A stretch of 64,000 nucleotides of DNA from Basidiobolus meristosporus CBS 931.73 (taxonomy: Eukaryota > Basidiobolomycota > Basidiobolomycetes > Basidiobolales > Basidiobolaceae): assembly GCA_002104905.1 (NCBI GenBank), contig MCFE01000215.1, positions 1 to 64,000 of the forward strand, written 5' to 3'. The notes below the pieces were generated by a model that was not told where the DNA came from, did not search any database, and saw nothing but the letters and a program-made list of their open reading frames with translations. The position numbers and the translations under genes were made by a program. Every line of letters starts with the position of its first letter. Within the stretch, counting starts at the first letter, position 1. This document shows positions 11,728 to 21,350 of this stretch, in pieces.

Positions 11728-12240
11728 CTAACAGTTGTAACAATACTGGGCATATTGGAACATGCTGCAACACTTCCCTCCACAGTTGTTTTGAACCGCC
11801 CATTGCCCTTTCTGGCAAACAAGGAAGTTTGATCCAGCGCAACCATATCTACCATTGACTAGGCAGTTTGCCCCTGGAGCCACTGTAGGATCTGGCTTAG
11901 AGGTACCTGTGGGTTTAGAGGTGGTTTTTGTGATAGTTGGCTTGGTGGTGGTTGTTGTAGTGGTTGGCTTGTTGGTGGTCTTTGAAGTGGCAGGCTTAGT
12001 AGTGGTAGGTTGGCTACCGCAACTAGGGCAGAATGCAGCATAGGCAGGAGAGTCACAACAGTTTCCAGAGCAGATGTTTTGTAGCAGCCAGTTACTGGTA
12101 GATGTTTCGCAAACGTAAAAATTTTTCCCCTCGCAATAGTAGGCAGCACCACTATTCTTGTTGCAAGTAGCCGATGGAGCACCCAAGACGGAGTTCAAGG
12201 AAGCGATGATGGTCCCAAGGATAATGTTGGTGAAATACAT
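11728..12240 (-). CDS. Small secreted protein with two Cys-rich repeat domains
   Basis: Single-exon, 170 residues. A signal peptide (MYFTNIILGTIIASLNSVLG) is followed by two copies of one domain joined by a Thr/Lys/Pro-rich, probably O-glycosylated linker (about residues 76-120). Each domain follows the pattern C-x(n)-YxC-x-G-x-NF-x-VC-x(n)-Wx(2)QNxC-x-G-x-CC-x(4)-YAxxCxxC, giving eight Cys per copy and hence four possible disulfides. Domain 1 lies near residues 26-75, domain 2 near 124-170. The layout resembles carbohydrate-binding or effector-like secreted fungal proteins, but I do not recognise a named family. A TATA box sits about 57 nt upstream of the ATG. Confidence 0.85.
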   Translation of the reverse strand: MYFTNIILGTIIASLNSVLGAPSATCNKNSGAAYYCEGKNFYVCETSTSNWLLQNICSGNCCDSPAYAAFCPSCGSQPTTTKPATSKTTNKPTTTTTTTKPTITKTTSKPTGTSKPDPTVAPGANCLVNGRYGCAGSNFLVCQKGQWAVQNNCGGKCCSMFQYAQYCYNC

Positions 12241-12296
12241 GTTGGGCGGGTAATGAATATTTGATATGCTTGGAAAGTTGTTGATAGATTAAACAG

Positions 12297-12304
12297 TTTT
12301 TATA
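12297..12304 (-). promoter_or_regulatory. TATA box of the Cys-rich secreted protein gene
   Basis: TATAAAAA on the minus strand, 57 nt before the start codon at 12240. Confidence 0.5.
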
Positions 12305-13286
12305 TCCTCTGGTCTAAGCCTACATTTTGGCACTATATATGGTACAACCAGAAAGAGCGCCGAAAACTTTCGTGAGTATTTTTAGATGGTAAAAATAGGT
12401 TGAACTTCACCAACACAGAGTTATACGAAATGTGATCCTACATTGAGCAACAAGGTGGCGTTAAAATATGCAAGATTACGTAGGCAAAAGGAAAGCGAAC
12501 AAGTGACAAATGTGGATCAAGTTGATTAGATTTTGCGTATTGAATTTTAATGCTACTGTCTGGTTTCATTCCCAGAATAATCCAGTAATCGGTTTCTTTC
12601 ACATGATAGCATTGTCCGTTCATGACAGGCATTTCAAGCACCAAGACTGACATTGGTATTTTGACAGCATTTTGCAGCTCCCATAAAATCAATATATACT
12701 TGCTACTTCTCTAATATTTCTGGCGTTTAACATCTCGGAATCCGACTTAGTGGCCTTTGTGAAATCGCTATCTAAAGGATTATGAACGTAATTGAAAAGT
12801 AGCACGGTATTTCGTTGCTCGTGAAATGCATTGCAAGGTTTCGCACCTGACTTTGCCAATTTCATATCTGGGAAAGGGAAAATACTACTTGACCTTCATG
12901 CCAGTGTAAGTGGCTGACTATCCATCTATGGCACAACGCGACTTCAATAAACGCGCGTAATGCCGCTTATTTACAAATTCCTTGGGCCATTGTAATCATG
13001 GAGAGGAATAAACCAAACATGAATGAACTGAATTTAAGAACCAATCGTATTTGACGCGTAAAGTCAATGCACCTTAGTATACAACATTTCAGCACACAGC
13101 TCTAGATTTCCTTATGGGGCATATCGCGTAAATATTCCAAAGCGCATTTACCTCGTTCAAATCTACCTTTCATGGCTCGCGTAATTTGATAGATAATTTT
13201 GGCAATAAGCTTGAAAGAAATTAGAAATGACAACAGAAGACGTCCCTATATTGAGACAGCGAGAAGGCAACCCAAAACAATCAAAC
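12305..13286. other. Intergenic region between two secreted-protein genes
   Basis: No supported gene. A minus-strand frame at 12438-12692 has no recognisable similarity. Confidence 0.4.
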
Positions 13287-13294
13287 TTTATAAG
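13287..13294 (+). promoter_or_regulatory. TATA box of the thaumatin-like gene
   Basis: TTTATAAG, about 46 nt before the preferred ATG at 13335. This spacing matches neighbouring secreted-protein genes and argues against the upstream in-frame ATGs at 13227 and 13296, which lie before or immediately beside it. Confidence 0.45.
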
Positions 13295-13334
13295 TATGAA
13301 GCGGTTTTTGAATATTACGATATTAGCTTCAAAT

Positions 13335-14114
13335 ATGTTATCTACAGTTGGAATTCTTGGCTCTTTCCTTGCTATCCTCGCCACTGTTCACTCGGCCCCA
13401 GTCGATGGTGGTGCAGATAGCTTGATCCATAACATTGTCTTCAAAAACCAATGCTCACATAATGTTTGGTTGGCATCATCAACTACTTGGGACAATACTC
13501 CCCTTCCTGCCCATGGAGGACTACTCACCCCTGGTGAAACATTCACCATTACGGTTGTAGATCAATGGCAAGGCCGCTTCTGGGGTCGAACGGAGTGCGA
13601 CTTTGAACACAAAAATATGACCACGAATACCGCCTGCAGCACTGGTGACTGCGGTTCAGGTGAAGAGTATTGCGGATACATCTCCGGTAGGCCGCCTGCT
13701 TCTCTAGCCGAGTTTACCTTCAACGGTTGGAACAATCTTGATTTCTACGATGTTTCACTGGTGGATGGGTACAACTTGCCTATCTCCATACAGCCTCACA
13801 CCAAGGTTCCCAATTGGGGCAACCCATACTCGTGTGGAAGTCCCACTGTTGAGAAGGACATCAATCTTATTTGCCCAGGGCCTCTTCAGATCCGTGATCA
13901 CGATGGCAATGTAGTTGGTTGCGAATCCGCATGTAGTGCCTTTGGATTGCCCCAATACTGCTGTTCTGGACCTGACAGCACACCCCAAACTTGTCATCCA
14001 AGCAAGTACTCCAAATTGTTCAAGTCTGCCTGTCCATTCTGCTATAGCTATGCGTATGATGATGCCACCTCCATATTTACTTGCCGTGGCGATTATACCG
14101 TCCAATTTTGTTAA
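13335..14114 (+). CDS. Thaumatin-like protein, secreted
   Basis: 259 residues from the ATG at 13335. That start gives a clean signal peptide (MLSTVGILGSFLAILATVHS) and fits the TATA position; in-frame ATGs at 13296 and 13227 would add up to 36 residues. The mature part has the thaumatin layout: an N-terminal beta sandwich (VFKNQCSHNVW), the GRFWGRTECDF segment, CSTGDCG, LAEFTFNG, FYDVSLVDGYNLP (part of the acidic cleft), then Cys-rich loops (CSAFGLPQYCCSG, CHPSKYSKLFKSACP) and a final VQFC. Sixteen or so Cys residues fit the eight-disulfide fold. Family members bind or hydrolyse beta-1,3-glucan or act in defence; enzymatic activity here is not shown. An AATAAA lies at 14151. Confidence 0.92.
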   Translation: MLSTVGILGSFLAILATVHSAPVDGGADSLIHNIVFKNQCSHNVWLASSTTWDNTPLPAHGGLLTPGETFTITVVDQWQGRFWGRTECDFEHKNMTTNTACSTGDCGSGEEYCGYISGRPPASLAEFTFNGWNNLDFYDVSLVDGYNLPISIQPHTKVPNWGNPYSCGSPTVEKDINLICPGPLQIRDHDGNVVGCESACSAFGLPQYCCSGPDSTPQTCHPSKYSKLFKSACPFCYSYAYDDATSIFTCRGDYTVQFC

Positions 14115-14150
14115 AAGCTCTACGAATTGTACATAGTTGATCTAATCTAT

Positions 14151-14156
14151 AATAAA
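14151..14156 (+). terminator. Polyadenylation signal of the thaumatin-like gene
   Basis: AATAAA 37 nt after the stop codon. Confidence 0.5.
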
Positions 14157-14600
14157 CTAATCCCATAACTTTTAAATGTTGCGAGATGAATTTGGAGTTT
14201 GAACCTGCTACGTGTTAGTGTTAGTGTTAGTGCAAGTGCAACACACGAAAGCATCACTGGAGAAATCATTTGGCCTATGTAATAGCAAACAAAAGATCCA
14301 CAGTATTCTAGGTTAATCTAACATCCAGTCCGGTCGTCATTCTGATATGACCAATCGAACACACTTACTATTTATTCCTTGGAGATTCGAAGTGCAGGAT
14401 CAAAGAACCCTAAGAACAGGGTTGCGAGATGGATGTGAACAGGATCCGTAAATTTTGGCCATATGGCTCAGCTGGCCATTATCTTCCTGGGAATCAGGTC
14501 AATATTCTTGACCTATCATTTTCATCTCTTTGATGGCATCTATCGGACACATTCATTAAATATCATGAACGTTTAATAATTCCTAATTTACATTGGGACT

Positions 14601-14605
14601 AAAAA
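14601..14605 (-). terminator. Pol III terminator of tRNA-Arg
   Basis: Five T residues on the minus strand, 6 nt after the tRNA 3' end. Confidence 0.7.
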
Positions 14606-14611
14606 GTAAAG

Positions 14612-14684
14612 CGACCCAGGTGGGGGTCGAACCCACGACTTTCTCCTCCGGAGGGAGACACTCTTTCCACTGAGCTACAGGGCC
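14612..14684 (-). tRNA. tRNA-Arg (anticodon CCG)
   Basis: A 73-nt cloverleaf without intron. The acceptor 5' strand is GGCCCTG, the D arm GCTC...GAGT, the anticodon stem TCTCC/GGAGA around the loop CTCCGGA (anticodon CCG, reads CGG), the T arm GTGGG-TTCGACC-CCCAC, and the discriminator base G. The acceptor has one T-T mismatch (6-67) and one G-U pair. A T5 run at 14601-14605 is the expected RNA polymerase III terminator. Confidence 0.92.
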
Positions 14685-15809
14685 ATCGATAAGTGTACAT
14701 GAATCAAGAGTAATCAGACAGGAAGCGGATGGGTTATTCAGTAAGAATCGGAGATTCTCGGAGGGTTGAGGAACTATATAAGTCAATGCTTTATTCATAA
14801 TGTCTCAAAGGGCTTATGTAGAGATAGTTTCTGAAGGGGGGAGTTCCTATAATGTAGGGCAAGCTTCTGAAAGTAGTACCCGAGATGTATTAAATAACTT
14901 GGGTTATCATCGAGAGTGATTGATCGGCAGTGTGCAATTCCGAAGTGTTTGATCAACAGTGTTCAAGTGATCGGAAATGACCAGTTATGATGTAAATCGT
15001 AAGATGAAGGACAGCTCTACCCTATAAACGAATATGTATATGTGTGTTAAACGAAACCAAAAATATCGATCCTCCTGCAATTATATATGTATATATGGAG
15101 TATTCGATGTCAGGTAATTCACCTACATGGTTGAAAGCAGACTTTAAGCTCAGCCTTACAAAACCTTCAAGTCGCAAACAGTATTTTTGCAGCTTCGAGA
15201 TTCTATGTACTTCGTCTAGTCTCCCGATTTAGACTATAAATTTAAATCATTTAAGCCAACTTCAACTGGAGCTGGTTAAGGCTATAAATGATTGACAATG
15301 TTTGGCATATCTGAGTCGCAAGAGCATCCAAGCAATCAATGATAAGCCTTGAAATAAACACCCAAAACCATGTCGATACAGGCGAGTCTCTATTGCCAAT
15401 CAATACGAAAACAAGGGAGTTGGAGAACGGTGACAGTAGGGCCAAATGCATATTCTCACAACATCATAACAGTGGGTTCTTAGAAATCCAGAGTAAATGA
15501 ACAAAAGAAACAGTAAATCCGACTACGTATGCTTCACAGCAGCTTCTCAATATCGGCTGGAAAGCTTGGTGTTGAACTGAGAAATAAGATGAATTCTTTC
15601 AATACATGTTTAAACCAAGCCTTCAAATTCACGCAAAATTCATGTCATCTGACTGCATGATAGCAGCATTTGTGATATATATGATGCAGACAAGAGTGAG
15701 AGTAGCTACGGCATCAATCTCGAATAGGTCATTGAATTGAATGCTTCAGAGACTCGCATATTATCCCAGCTTCCTACAATCATACATTCGTATTATATAT
15801 TCTGGGCTA
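14685..15809. other. Intergenic region between two tRNA genes
   Basis: No supported gene; short frames only. Confidence 0.4.
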
Positions 15810-15831
15810 TTTCCTGTTTTAAAACAGGAAA
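15810..15831. repeat. 22-nt perfect palindrome at the tRNA-Thr terminator
   Basis: The core TTCCTGTTTTAAAACAGGAA (15811-15830), with one further flanking pair, is a perfect inverted repeat. It overlaps the start of the T6 Pol III terminator of the adjacent tRNA gene. Confidence 0.8.
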
Positions 15832-15834
15832 AAA
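15829..15834 (-). terminator. Pol III terminator of tRNA-Thr
   Basis: Six T residues on the minus strand, directly after the discriminator base and one further nucleotide. Confidence 0.75.
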
Positions 15835-15835
15835 T

Positions 15836-15907
15836 TGCCTACTGCCAGGATTGAACTGGCGACCTTCAGTTTACGAGACTGACGCGCTACCACTGCGCTA
15901 AGCAGGC
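15836..15907 (-). tRNA. tRNA-Thr (anticodon CGT)
   Basis: A 72-nt intronless cloverleaf. Acceptor GCCTGCT pairs with AGTAGGC (one G-U); D arm GCGC-AGTGGTA-GCGC; anticodon stem TCAGT/ACTGA around the loop CTCGTAA (anticodon CGT, reads ACG); T arm GCCAG-TTCAATC-CTGGC; discriminator A. All stems pair. G1-C72 and C2-G71 fit known Thr identity elements. Confidence 0.93.
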
Positions 15908-17324
15908 CGTTCTCATGAATGATATATTCTGGTCCGTCAAATATCCACAAGGGGCCTGTTTATTGCAAGTTATTTCTTTGTTCATTTATACTTCTGACAT
16001 GTTTGATAGTCATATTATTTTATCCTAAAGCAGTGCGACTTTGTTATTCTCCTTGAGTCGTGGTAGTGCTAAATTTGTGTGGTACTGTACCGTTATCTAG
16101 ATGCTTATATGGTGTTGTCTCAGATTATTCTTCATGTGATCCGTGCATGTTTCGTTTCTTAGCTTTGATCCGTGTTTATCTTTTAACATGAAACGAGTGG
16201 TGGAGAACAATATGAGAAGAGCGATAGCGATATTCCGTGGTTAAATAGAAATATCGATTTATTGTTATAACCTCTGAAGCAAAAGTTACAAGTGCACCGT
16301 TAGATGATATTTTGTAGTTAGTTCCCCAAATAAAGTGCATATGCGCCTGCATAGAATAAATCTAAGTAGCACAGTCCCTCACTCCTACGGGAATATAACA
16401 GCATTACTTTTGCGCACTAAAAGTCTCGGTTTTACCAACAACTTTAGGATGGTGCAAAATCCAGACCAGGAACCGATACTGTAGTAAAATTCACTGCCAA
16501 CTTGATTCATAAATCAAATGCATAACGCATATTAATAACTTGTATGTTGAATTAGGTTAGGCTTGCGTTGGAAACACTGATTCTCTGGAAATTGACATAG
16601 ACTTTTCTTATGATGTAAATAGGGATCATTATTCACTAGTGATTAAGGGTCGATTCATATGAATATTTTAAAATTGAACACTCTGATTCCACCACGTTTT
16701 CCAATGTAAGCAAAATCGTGAATGAAACACTAGATCCTGTTTCAATCTTGAGAAATTCTCACTAGCTTTTAGGTGCGCTGTAAAGCTAGTAAGCGCATAT
16801 TTTAACATCCTCTGGGGTTTCAAATCATTTTCAATACGCCGTAATAAGCAATCTTCGTTTCTCAAGTGCAATACTGAACAGTCAATAGCTTTCTTGTAAA
16901 CTCTAAGCAAGGGGGTAAATATGATTGAAAATGGGCAAAGTATATGGTTTTGAATTAGCTTCTGGATTATGTGCACCTATCATGACATGCAGCATTGGTG
17001 CGGCGTGCTTTCATGGAGATATTGAAGCTAGCGGTACATCCAATTGTGGATTGATAGACATTGATCTCCATCAAATAACCTTCTAATGCGTAATCTGAAC
17101 AAGTGATGCCCATGCTGAATTGTAACAATCGCATAGAGATAGGCTCTTCCTAAGCGAATGGCACGCATCAAGACAGCCTCCCTGCAAACCGATACATACT
17201 GAATCTAACAGTGAGTAGTGGCTAGGAAGAGCATTAATATAACAAGGTGATGTCGGTTTCCATGTGAATGAAGGGGTTTTATTCTTCAATCCTAAGACTT
17301 GGTGCTTTCAATAAAATCAACACT
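15908..17324. other. Intergenic region upstream of the tRNA-Thr gene
   Basis: AT-rich; no frame with recognisable similarity. A minus-strand frame at 16668-16976 looks random. Confidence 0.4.
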
Positions 17325-17580
17325 CTATTTGTCAGAGGTAGGAGCAGGGTTCATTCTACGTTTGCCACCAATGAGGTTGGTAACATTGACGAAACGACGG
17401 TTGTATTGAATTCTCTTCTTGGCGCGACCAGTCTTCTTCTTCTTCTTCTCTTGCTTTTCGACCTTAGGGCATTGGGACTTGACCTTACCGGCACGAGCGA
17501 GGGAACCGTGAACTTTACCCTATTTCACAAGGTGGGTTAGGCAATGGATGGATGCACATACGAAATGGACTAGTTACCAT
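17325..17580 (-). CDS. RPS30: 40S ribosomal protein eS30
   Basis: Exon 1 is only the ATG (17578-17580). A 58-nt intron (17520-17577, GTAACT...AATAG) follows, and exon 2 (17325-17519) encodes the rest, for 65 residues in total. The product starts [17 protein letters not shown], has a run of five Lys ([13 protein letters not shown]), then [12 protein letters not shown] and a short tail ending TSDK. This is the full-length small-subunit protein eS30. It lacks the N-terminal ubiquitin-like (FUBI) fusion found in animals, as is usual in fungi. It is divergent from zuotin, with 269 bp between the two start codons. Confidence 0.96.
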
Positions 17581-17849
17581 CTTGAACTGACTATAGATGA
17601 ATTGGAAAGAGGGAGCACCTGACGTCGGTCTTCACACTAATATTGTCGAATCATATATTCTGATTGGGCCACATTCGTTACTCTTCCCCGAGCCAATGGC
17701 CTTGGTGACAATATTGGTAGCCGATGCTATGAGGGGCAGTAGGCTTTTTTTTCAGCAAAAATGGAAAAAAAATTCGCAAGTCTAATAAAAATGTTGTCCA
17801 GCGTAGTTTGCTCCTTACGAAGCAACTTTGACTTCATCTCAGATTCGTC
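17581..17849. promoter_or_regulatory. Shared divergent promoter of eS30 and zuotin genes
   Basis: This 269-bp interval separates the two divergent start codons. It contains two CCAAT boxes in opposite orientation (ATTGG at 17663-17667 and CCAAT at 17693-17697) and a CRE-like TGACGTC at 17620-17626. CCAAT is the target of NF-Y, whose A subunit is encoded about 1.5 kb downstream. The sites are visible; their use is inference. Confidence 0.5.
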
Positions 17850-19133
17850 ATGTTGGTTACCATCCCTTCTTTCCTTTTGCCCACCCCTCCCAGCTCTTGG
17901 ACTGCTGGTGAGTCTAGCAAGGTTCACGCCAGTGTGTCAGCCCCTAGCAAGCGCACCTTGGAGCCTGTTGGTCGTCACTTCGTTGGTTTCGCCAGACGTA
18001 AGTTCCACGACCGTACCTACTCCGAAGACGAGCGTATCGAAAGTGCCAAGAACGCTGGTAACGACGATAACGATGAGGACTTGAGTGAAGACGAAGAGGA
18101 GTCTCGTGATCTTTTGGAAAGCGACCCTAAGGACTGGAAGGAGCAAGATCACTACGAAGTTCTCGGTATCACTAGACACCGTTACAAGGCCACTGAAGCT
18201 CAAATCATTAAGGCCCATCGTAAGAAGGTTCTTAAGCATCACCCTGACAAGAAGGCTGCTTCTGGTGACATGAATGACGATGCCTTCTTCAAGTGCATCC
18301 AAAAGGCCTTCGAAATCCTTATGGACCCCATCAAGCGTCGTCAATTCGATTCCGTCGACCCTGGACTTCCTGATCATGACATCCCATCCAAGTCTAAGGA
18401 CTTCTTCAAGTCCTTTGGCCCCATCTTCGAATTAGAGGCCCGTTTCTCCAACAAGCAACCTGTCCCAACCCTTGGTGATATGGACTCTGCCCGTGAGGAC
18501 GTTGAAGGTTTCTATGACTTCTGGTACAACTTCGACTCCTGGAGAACTTTCGAGTACCTCGATAAAGAATCCTCCGAAACCGCCGACAACCGTGATGACA
18601 AGCGTTACTACGAGAAGAAGAACAAGGCCGAACGTGCCCGTAGAAAGAAGGAAGACAATGCTCGTCTCCGTGAACTTGTTGATGCCGCTCTCAAGAGAGA
18701 TCCTCGTATCGCTAAGTTCAAGGAAGAAGAGAAGCAGAAGCGTTATGCCAAGCGTAATGCTCGTGAAGCTCAAGAGAAGGCTGCCGCCGAGGCCAAGAAG
18801 AAGGCCGAGGAGGAGGCTCTTATTGCTGCTCAAAAGGCCGAGGAAGAGGCCAAGTTGAAGTTGCAATCCGACAAGAAGGCCAAGGAGGCCCGTAAGAACG
18901 CCATCCGTAAGGAGAAGAAGACCATCAAGCGTTTGATGAAGGAGCACAACTACTTCTGTGCCGCTGAGCCATCCCCCGCTCAAGTTGATGAGCAGCTCAA
19001 CAAACTTGAGGCCCTCTTCGAGAAGCTCGCCGTTGACGACTTGGAAGTTGTTCGCAAGAAGTTCGAGGAAGCCGCCGCCAGTGGCTCCATCCAAGCTGCC
19101 TTCGATGAGGAGCTTTCCACCCGTGGTGTTTAA
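17850..19133 (+). CDS. ZUO1: Zuotin (ribosome-associated J-domain co-chaperone)
   Basis: 427 residues, single exon. The N-terminal motif SKRTLEPVGRHFVGFARRK and the acidic stretch SEDEEESRDLLESD match zuotin/DNAJC2. The J domain (about residues 98-165) carries HPD at 131-133. The zuotin homology region follows (FGPIFELEARFSNKQPVP), then a long charged helical region (about 265-375) rich in Lys, Glu and Ala that contacts the ribosome. The C-terminal bundle begins near 385. The length is close to the yeast protein, so the SANT domains of animal DNAJC2 are absent. Zuotin pairs with an atypical Hsp70 (Ssz1 in yeast) as RAC at the polypeptide exit. The ATG at 17850 gives the conserved N terminus; an out-of-frame ATG at 17761 is not used. 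Confidence 0.96.
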   Translation: MLVTIPSFLLPTPPSSWTAGESSKVHASVSAPSKRTLEPVGRHFVGFARRKFHDRTYSEDERIESAKNAGNDDNDEDLSEDEEESRDLLESDPKDWKEQDHYEVLGITRHRYKATEAQIIKAHRKKVLKHHPDKKAASGDMNDDAFFKCIQKAFEILMDPIKRRQFDSVDPGLPDHDIPSKSKDFFKSFGPIFELEARFSNKQPVPTLGDMDSAREDVEGFYDFWYNFDSWRTFEYLDKESSETADNRDDKRYYEKKNKAERARRKKEDNARLRELVDAALKRDPRIAKFKEEEKQKRYAKRNAREAQEKAAAEAKKKAEEEALIAAQKAEEEAKLKLQSDKKAKEARKNAIRKEKKTIKRLMKEHNYFCAAEPSPAQVDEQLNKLEALFEKLAVDDLEVVRKKFEEAAASGSIQAAFDEELSTRGV

Positions 19134-19360
19134 ATTGTCTCTTTGTACAAAGTAAATCAATAAATACTCGAGTGATTTAAACAGTTTCTATTATGCATTA
19201 ATTTAGAGGAGCCAAAAATAAACAAGCAAGGATTGTGAAGAGAACATAACTTATATCAAAATAAACTATATATACTCGAATGGAACTAGCAGGTTGAACA
19301 TACTGCTTTCCCGTAGTAGATGATAAAATATGTACAGTTCGCTCACTACCATCACTTTTC

Positions 19361-20095
19361 CTAATTTCCTTGGGGACTATTGTTTTCTGGGACATCCTGT
19401 TCGCTGGCTTTGTTCTTTTCTAATTCGGCTATCTCCGCTGCAGTAAGAAACCGTCCACCAGGGCCTCTTGGGCGACGCATGGCGTGTCGATGGCGCGATT
19501 CATGTAGATATGGCTAAGAGAAATGGTTACTCCTTGTGAGGAATTGAGTGCTGACCAGTGTTTCTGTACCTTTCTACTTCTTTGGATGCGAGTACGCTCT
19601 TCTAGTTTTGCACGTGCTGCTCTACGCTTTAGAATACGGTGATATTGCTTTGCGTTCACATAAAGTGGTTCATCTTCACCAGTAGATACAACCTCACTTG
19701 GCAGTGGAACTCGATACAGAGGGTTGACAACGGGAGAGCTGTTAGGTAGCATCTAGTGACACGATATAAGCAAAATCTCCTTCTAAACCAGGCGTTTTAT
19801 AGCTATCACTTACCAAGTTGTTGTAAGTTGTGTTATAATTTAGTTGCCTTGGAATGCTATATTGTGCACCAGCAACGGCTACTGCTTTCTGGGGATCGTT
19901 CTGACGCAGCTGGTTAGGCGTGGTTACGTAACTCCTCATGGTTGAAAGAATACATACCTGGGTTGGAAGTGGATCAGTCGACTGCTGCAACACTGTGGCG
20001 GCAGTCGCCTGAGGCAAGGCCACGCCGTAAGCAGTGAAATCCTGAACATATGGATTATGCAACAAGTGTGCTTGAGAATGGTGCTCTTCCATCAT
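19361..20095 (-). CDS. CCAAT-binding factor subunit A (NF-YA/HAP2)
   Basis: Four exons: 19958-20095, 19814-19909, 19570-19752 and 19361-19513, all junctions in phase 0, with introns of 48, 61 and 56 nt. The predicted protein has 189 residues. The conserved core lies near 95-155: the NF-YB/NF-YC-association helix ([20 protein letters not shown]) ends at the exon 3 border, and the DNA-binding segment ([17 protein letters not shown] followed by RGPGGRFLT) spans the exon 3/4 junction. The N-terminal half is Gln/Thr/Ala-rich, as in activation domains of this family. It is a nuclear sequence-specific subunit of the heterotrimeric CCAAT factor. Joining exon 3 to exon 4 is needed to restore the DNA-binding motif, which supports the splice model. 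Confidence 0.94.
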
Positions 20096-20544
20096 TGTGG
20101 TCTTTTCGACGGTACGGATAACAGAAAAATAAGGAAAGGTAACTTGTAATATATTTATTAGTTCAAATGCGATACTGAAATAGACGCGTGAAATTTTTAA
20201 CCTGAACGCGTTTAGATGTAAATTTCTGAGCGTGTTAATTAGTGCAAGTCAGCACACAGTGATTAAGAACACTCTATCCGGGTGTGAACTGTTCTTGAGG
20301 GAATTCTGGGGAATTGATTGATAAAGGGGACGTCATTTAAGAGTGATGTCAGGGAAACCGCAATTAACGTACTTGCCGATTATAGTCTACTGAATGATAC
20401 GCCGCAGCGAATTGTTTGCCGACTGGCTCGTAACAAATTTGCCGCGAAATTGGCTGCACCAAAGCGGCAGACAATGGATAAATTTTCTTGTGGACTCGGG
20501 TCAATGTCACAACAATCTGATATATTTCGTGATTTAGCGCACAC
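20096..20544. other. Divergent promoter region of NF-YA and MTFP1 genes
   Basis: 449 bp between the divergent start codons at 20095 and 20545. No additional gene is visible. Confidence 0.4.
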
Positions 20545-21213
20545 ATGTCACCAGTCCAACCACTCATGAGTCAACCAACCGAGCCCACCACCGCCCTGAA
20601 AGCGAACGAAAACGAGAAGCCGCTCCAGGAATTAAGAGAGGGCAGCGTCGATACGGTTGAAAGCAACTTTCGTTATCTTGGATATGCTGCTCGTTTAAGA
20701 ACACTCGCTACCGCGGGCTCCCGTTATTTGGCATATACTTCAGATGTTGGGGAAGCTTTTCGGCCTTTGGTGAATCCTGTGCTGGTGCGTAGTTGCTACG
20801 GAATTAGTTGGCTTTATATCGGGTTCGATGTTTTTTATGAAGGATACAAGGCCAAACTTGCCGGCAGTGACAATACCTCAGTTGGCCTGACCCTGGTGAA
20901 GCGATCTGTATTCCAGTCAATTGCTAGTATGGCCTTGCCAGCATTCACCATTCACTCAGTAGTGAAATACGCCAGCGGAATGGCCAAAAATATCAAGAAT
21001 CAAAAACTCAGAGTATGGACTCCTACTGCACTTGGCCTTGCGGTTGTTCCGTTCCTTCCTTACCTATTCGATCATGCGGTTGAGAAGGCAGTGGACTTTG
21101 TGTTCGAAGAAGCGGAAAAGAAGGTCACTGGTCACCAGGAAACACCTGCAATGTCCCCCAACGCGCCGACCAACACAACTAGAATCCTATCTGACGATAA
21201 GAAAAACGTTTAG
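20545..21213 (+). CDS. Mitochondrial fission process protein 1 (MTFP1/MTP18)
   Basis: 222 residues, single exon. The signature region runs from RYLGYAARLRTLATAGSRYL through AYTSDVGEAFRPLVNP and VLVRSCYGISWLYIGFDVFY, followed by a second hydrophobic segment (FQSIASMALPAFTIHSVV) and a third (TPTALGLAVVPFLPYLFD). This matches the MTP18 family, an inner-membrane mitochondrial protein that promotes fission. The N-terminal ~35 residues and the Thr/Asn-rich tail after 195 are unconserved. It converges with the CFEM-like gene, leaving 137 bp between their ends. Confidence 0.93.
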   Translation: MSPVQPLMSQPTEPTTALKANENEKPLQELREGSVDTVESNFRYLGYAARLRTLATAGSRYLAYTSDVGEAFRPLVNPVLVRSCYGISWLYIGFDVFYEGYKAKLAGSDNTSVGLTLVKRSVFQSIASMALPAFTIHSVVKYASGMAKNIKNQKLRVWTPTALGLAVVPFLPYLFDHAVEKAVDFVFEEAEKKVTGHQETPAMSPNAPTNTTRILSDDKKNV

Positions 21214-21350
21214 TTCCTCCTGTAAATCATTAAACAACATTAATTGCAATACATTTTCTGTTGATCTGAGATATGGTTGATTGGGGACTATTTATTGATC
21301 ATTACACAGGAATACATATTAATTCAATCATTACACTACATATATATCGC

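Noticed and set aside
13227-13334. Longer N terminus for the thaumatin-like protein
   Set aside because: It would bury the signal peptide and place the start before the TATA box.
15836-15907. Reading the tRNA as elongator tRNA-Met because its body resembles that tRNA
   Set aside because: The anticodon loop is CTCGTAA, so the anticodon is CGT (Thr), and the acceptor pairs fit Thr identity.
18432-19160. 242-codon minus-strand Leu/Gly-rich frame over zuotin
   Set aside because: Antisense of the charged Lys/Glu helix of zuotin; no family features.
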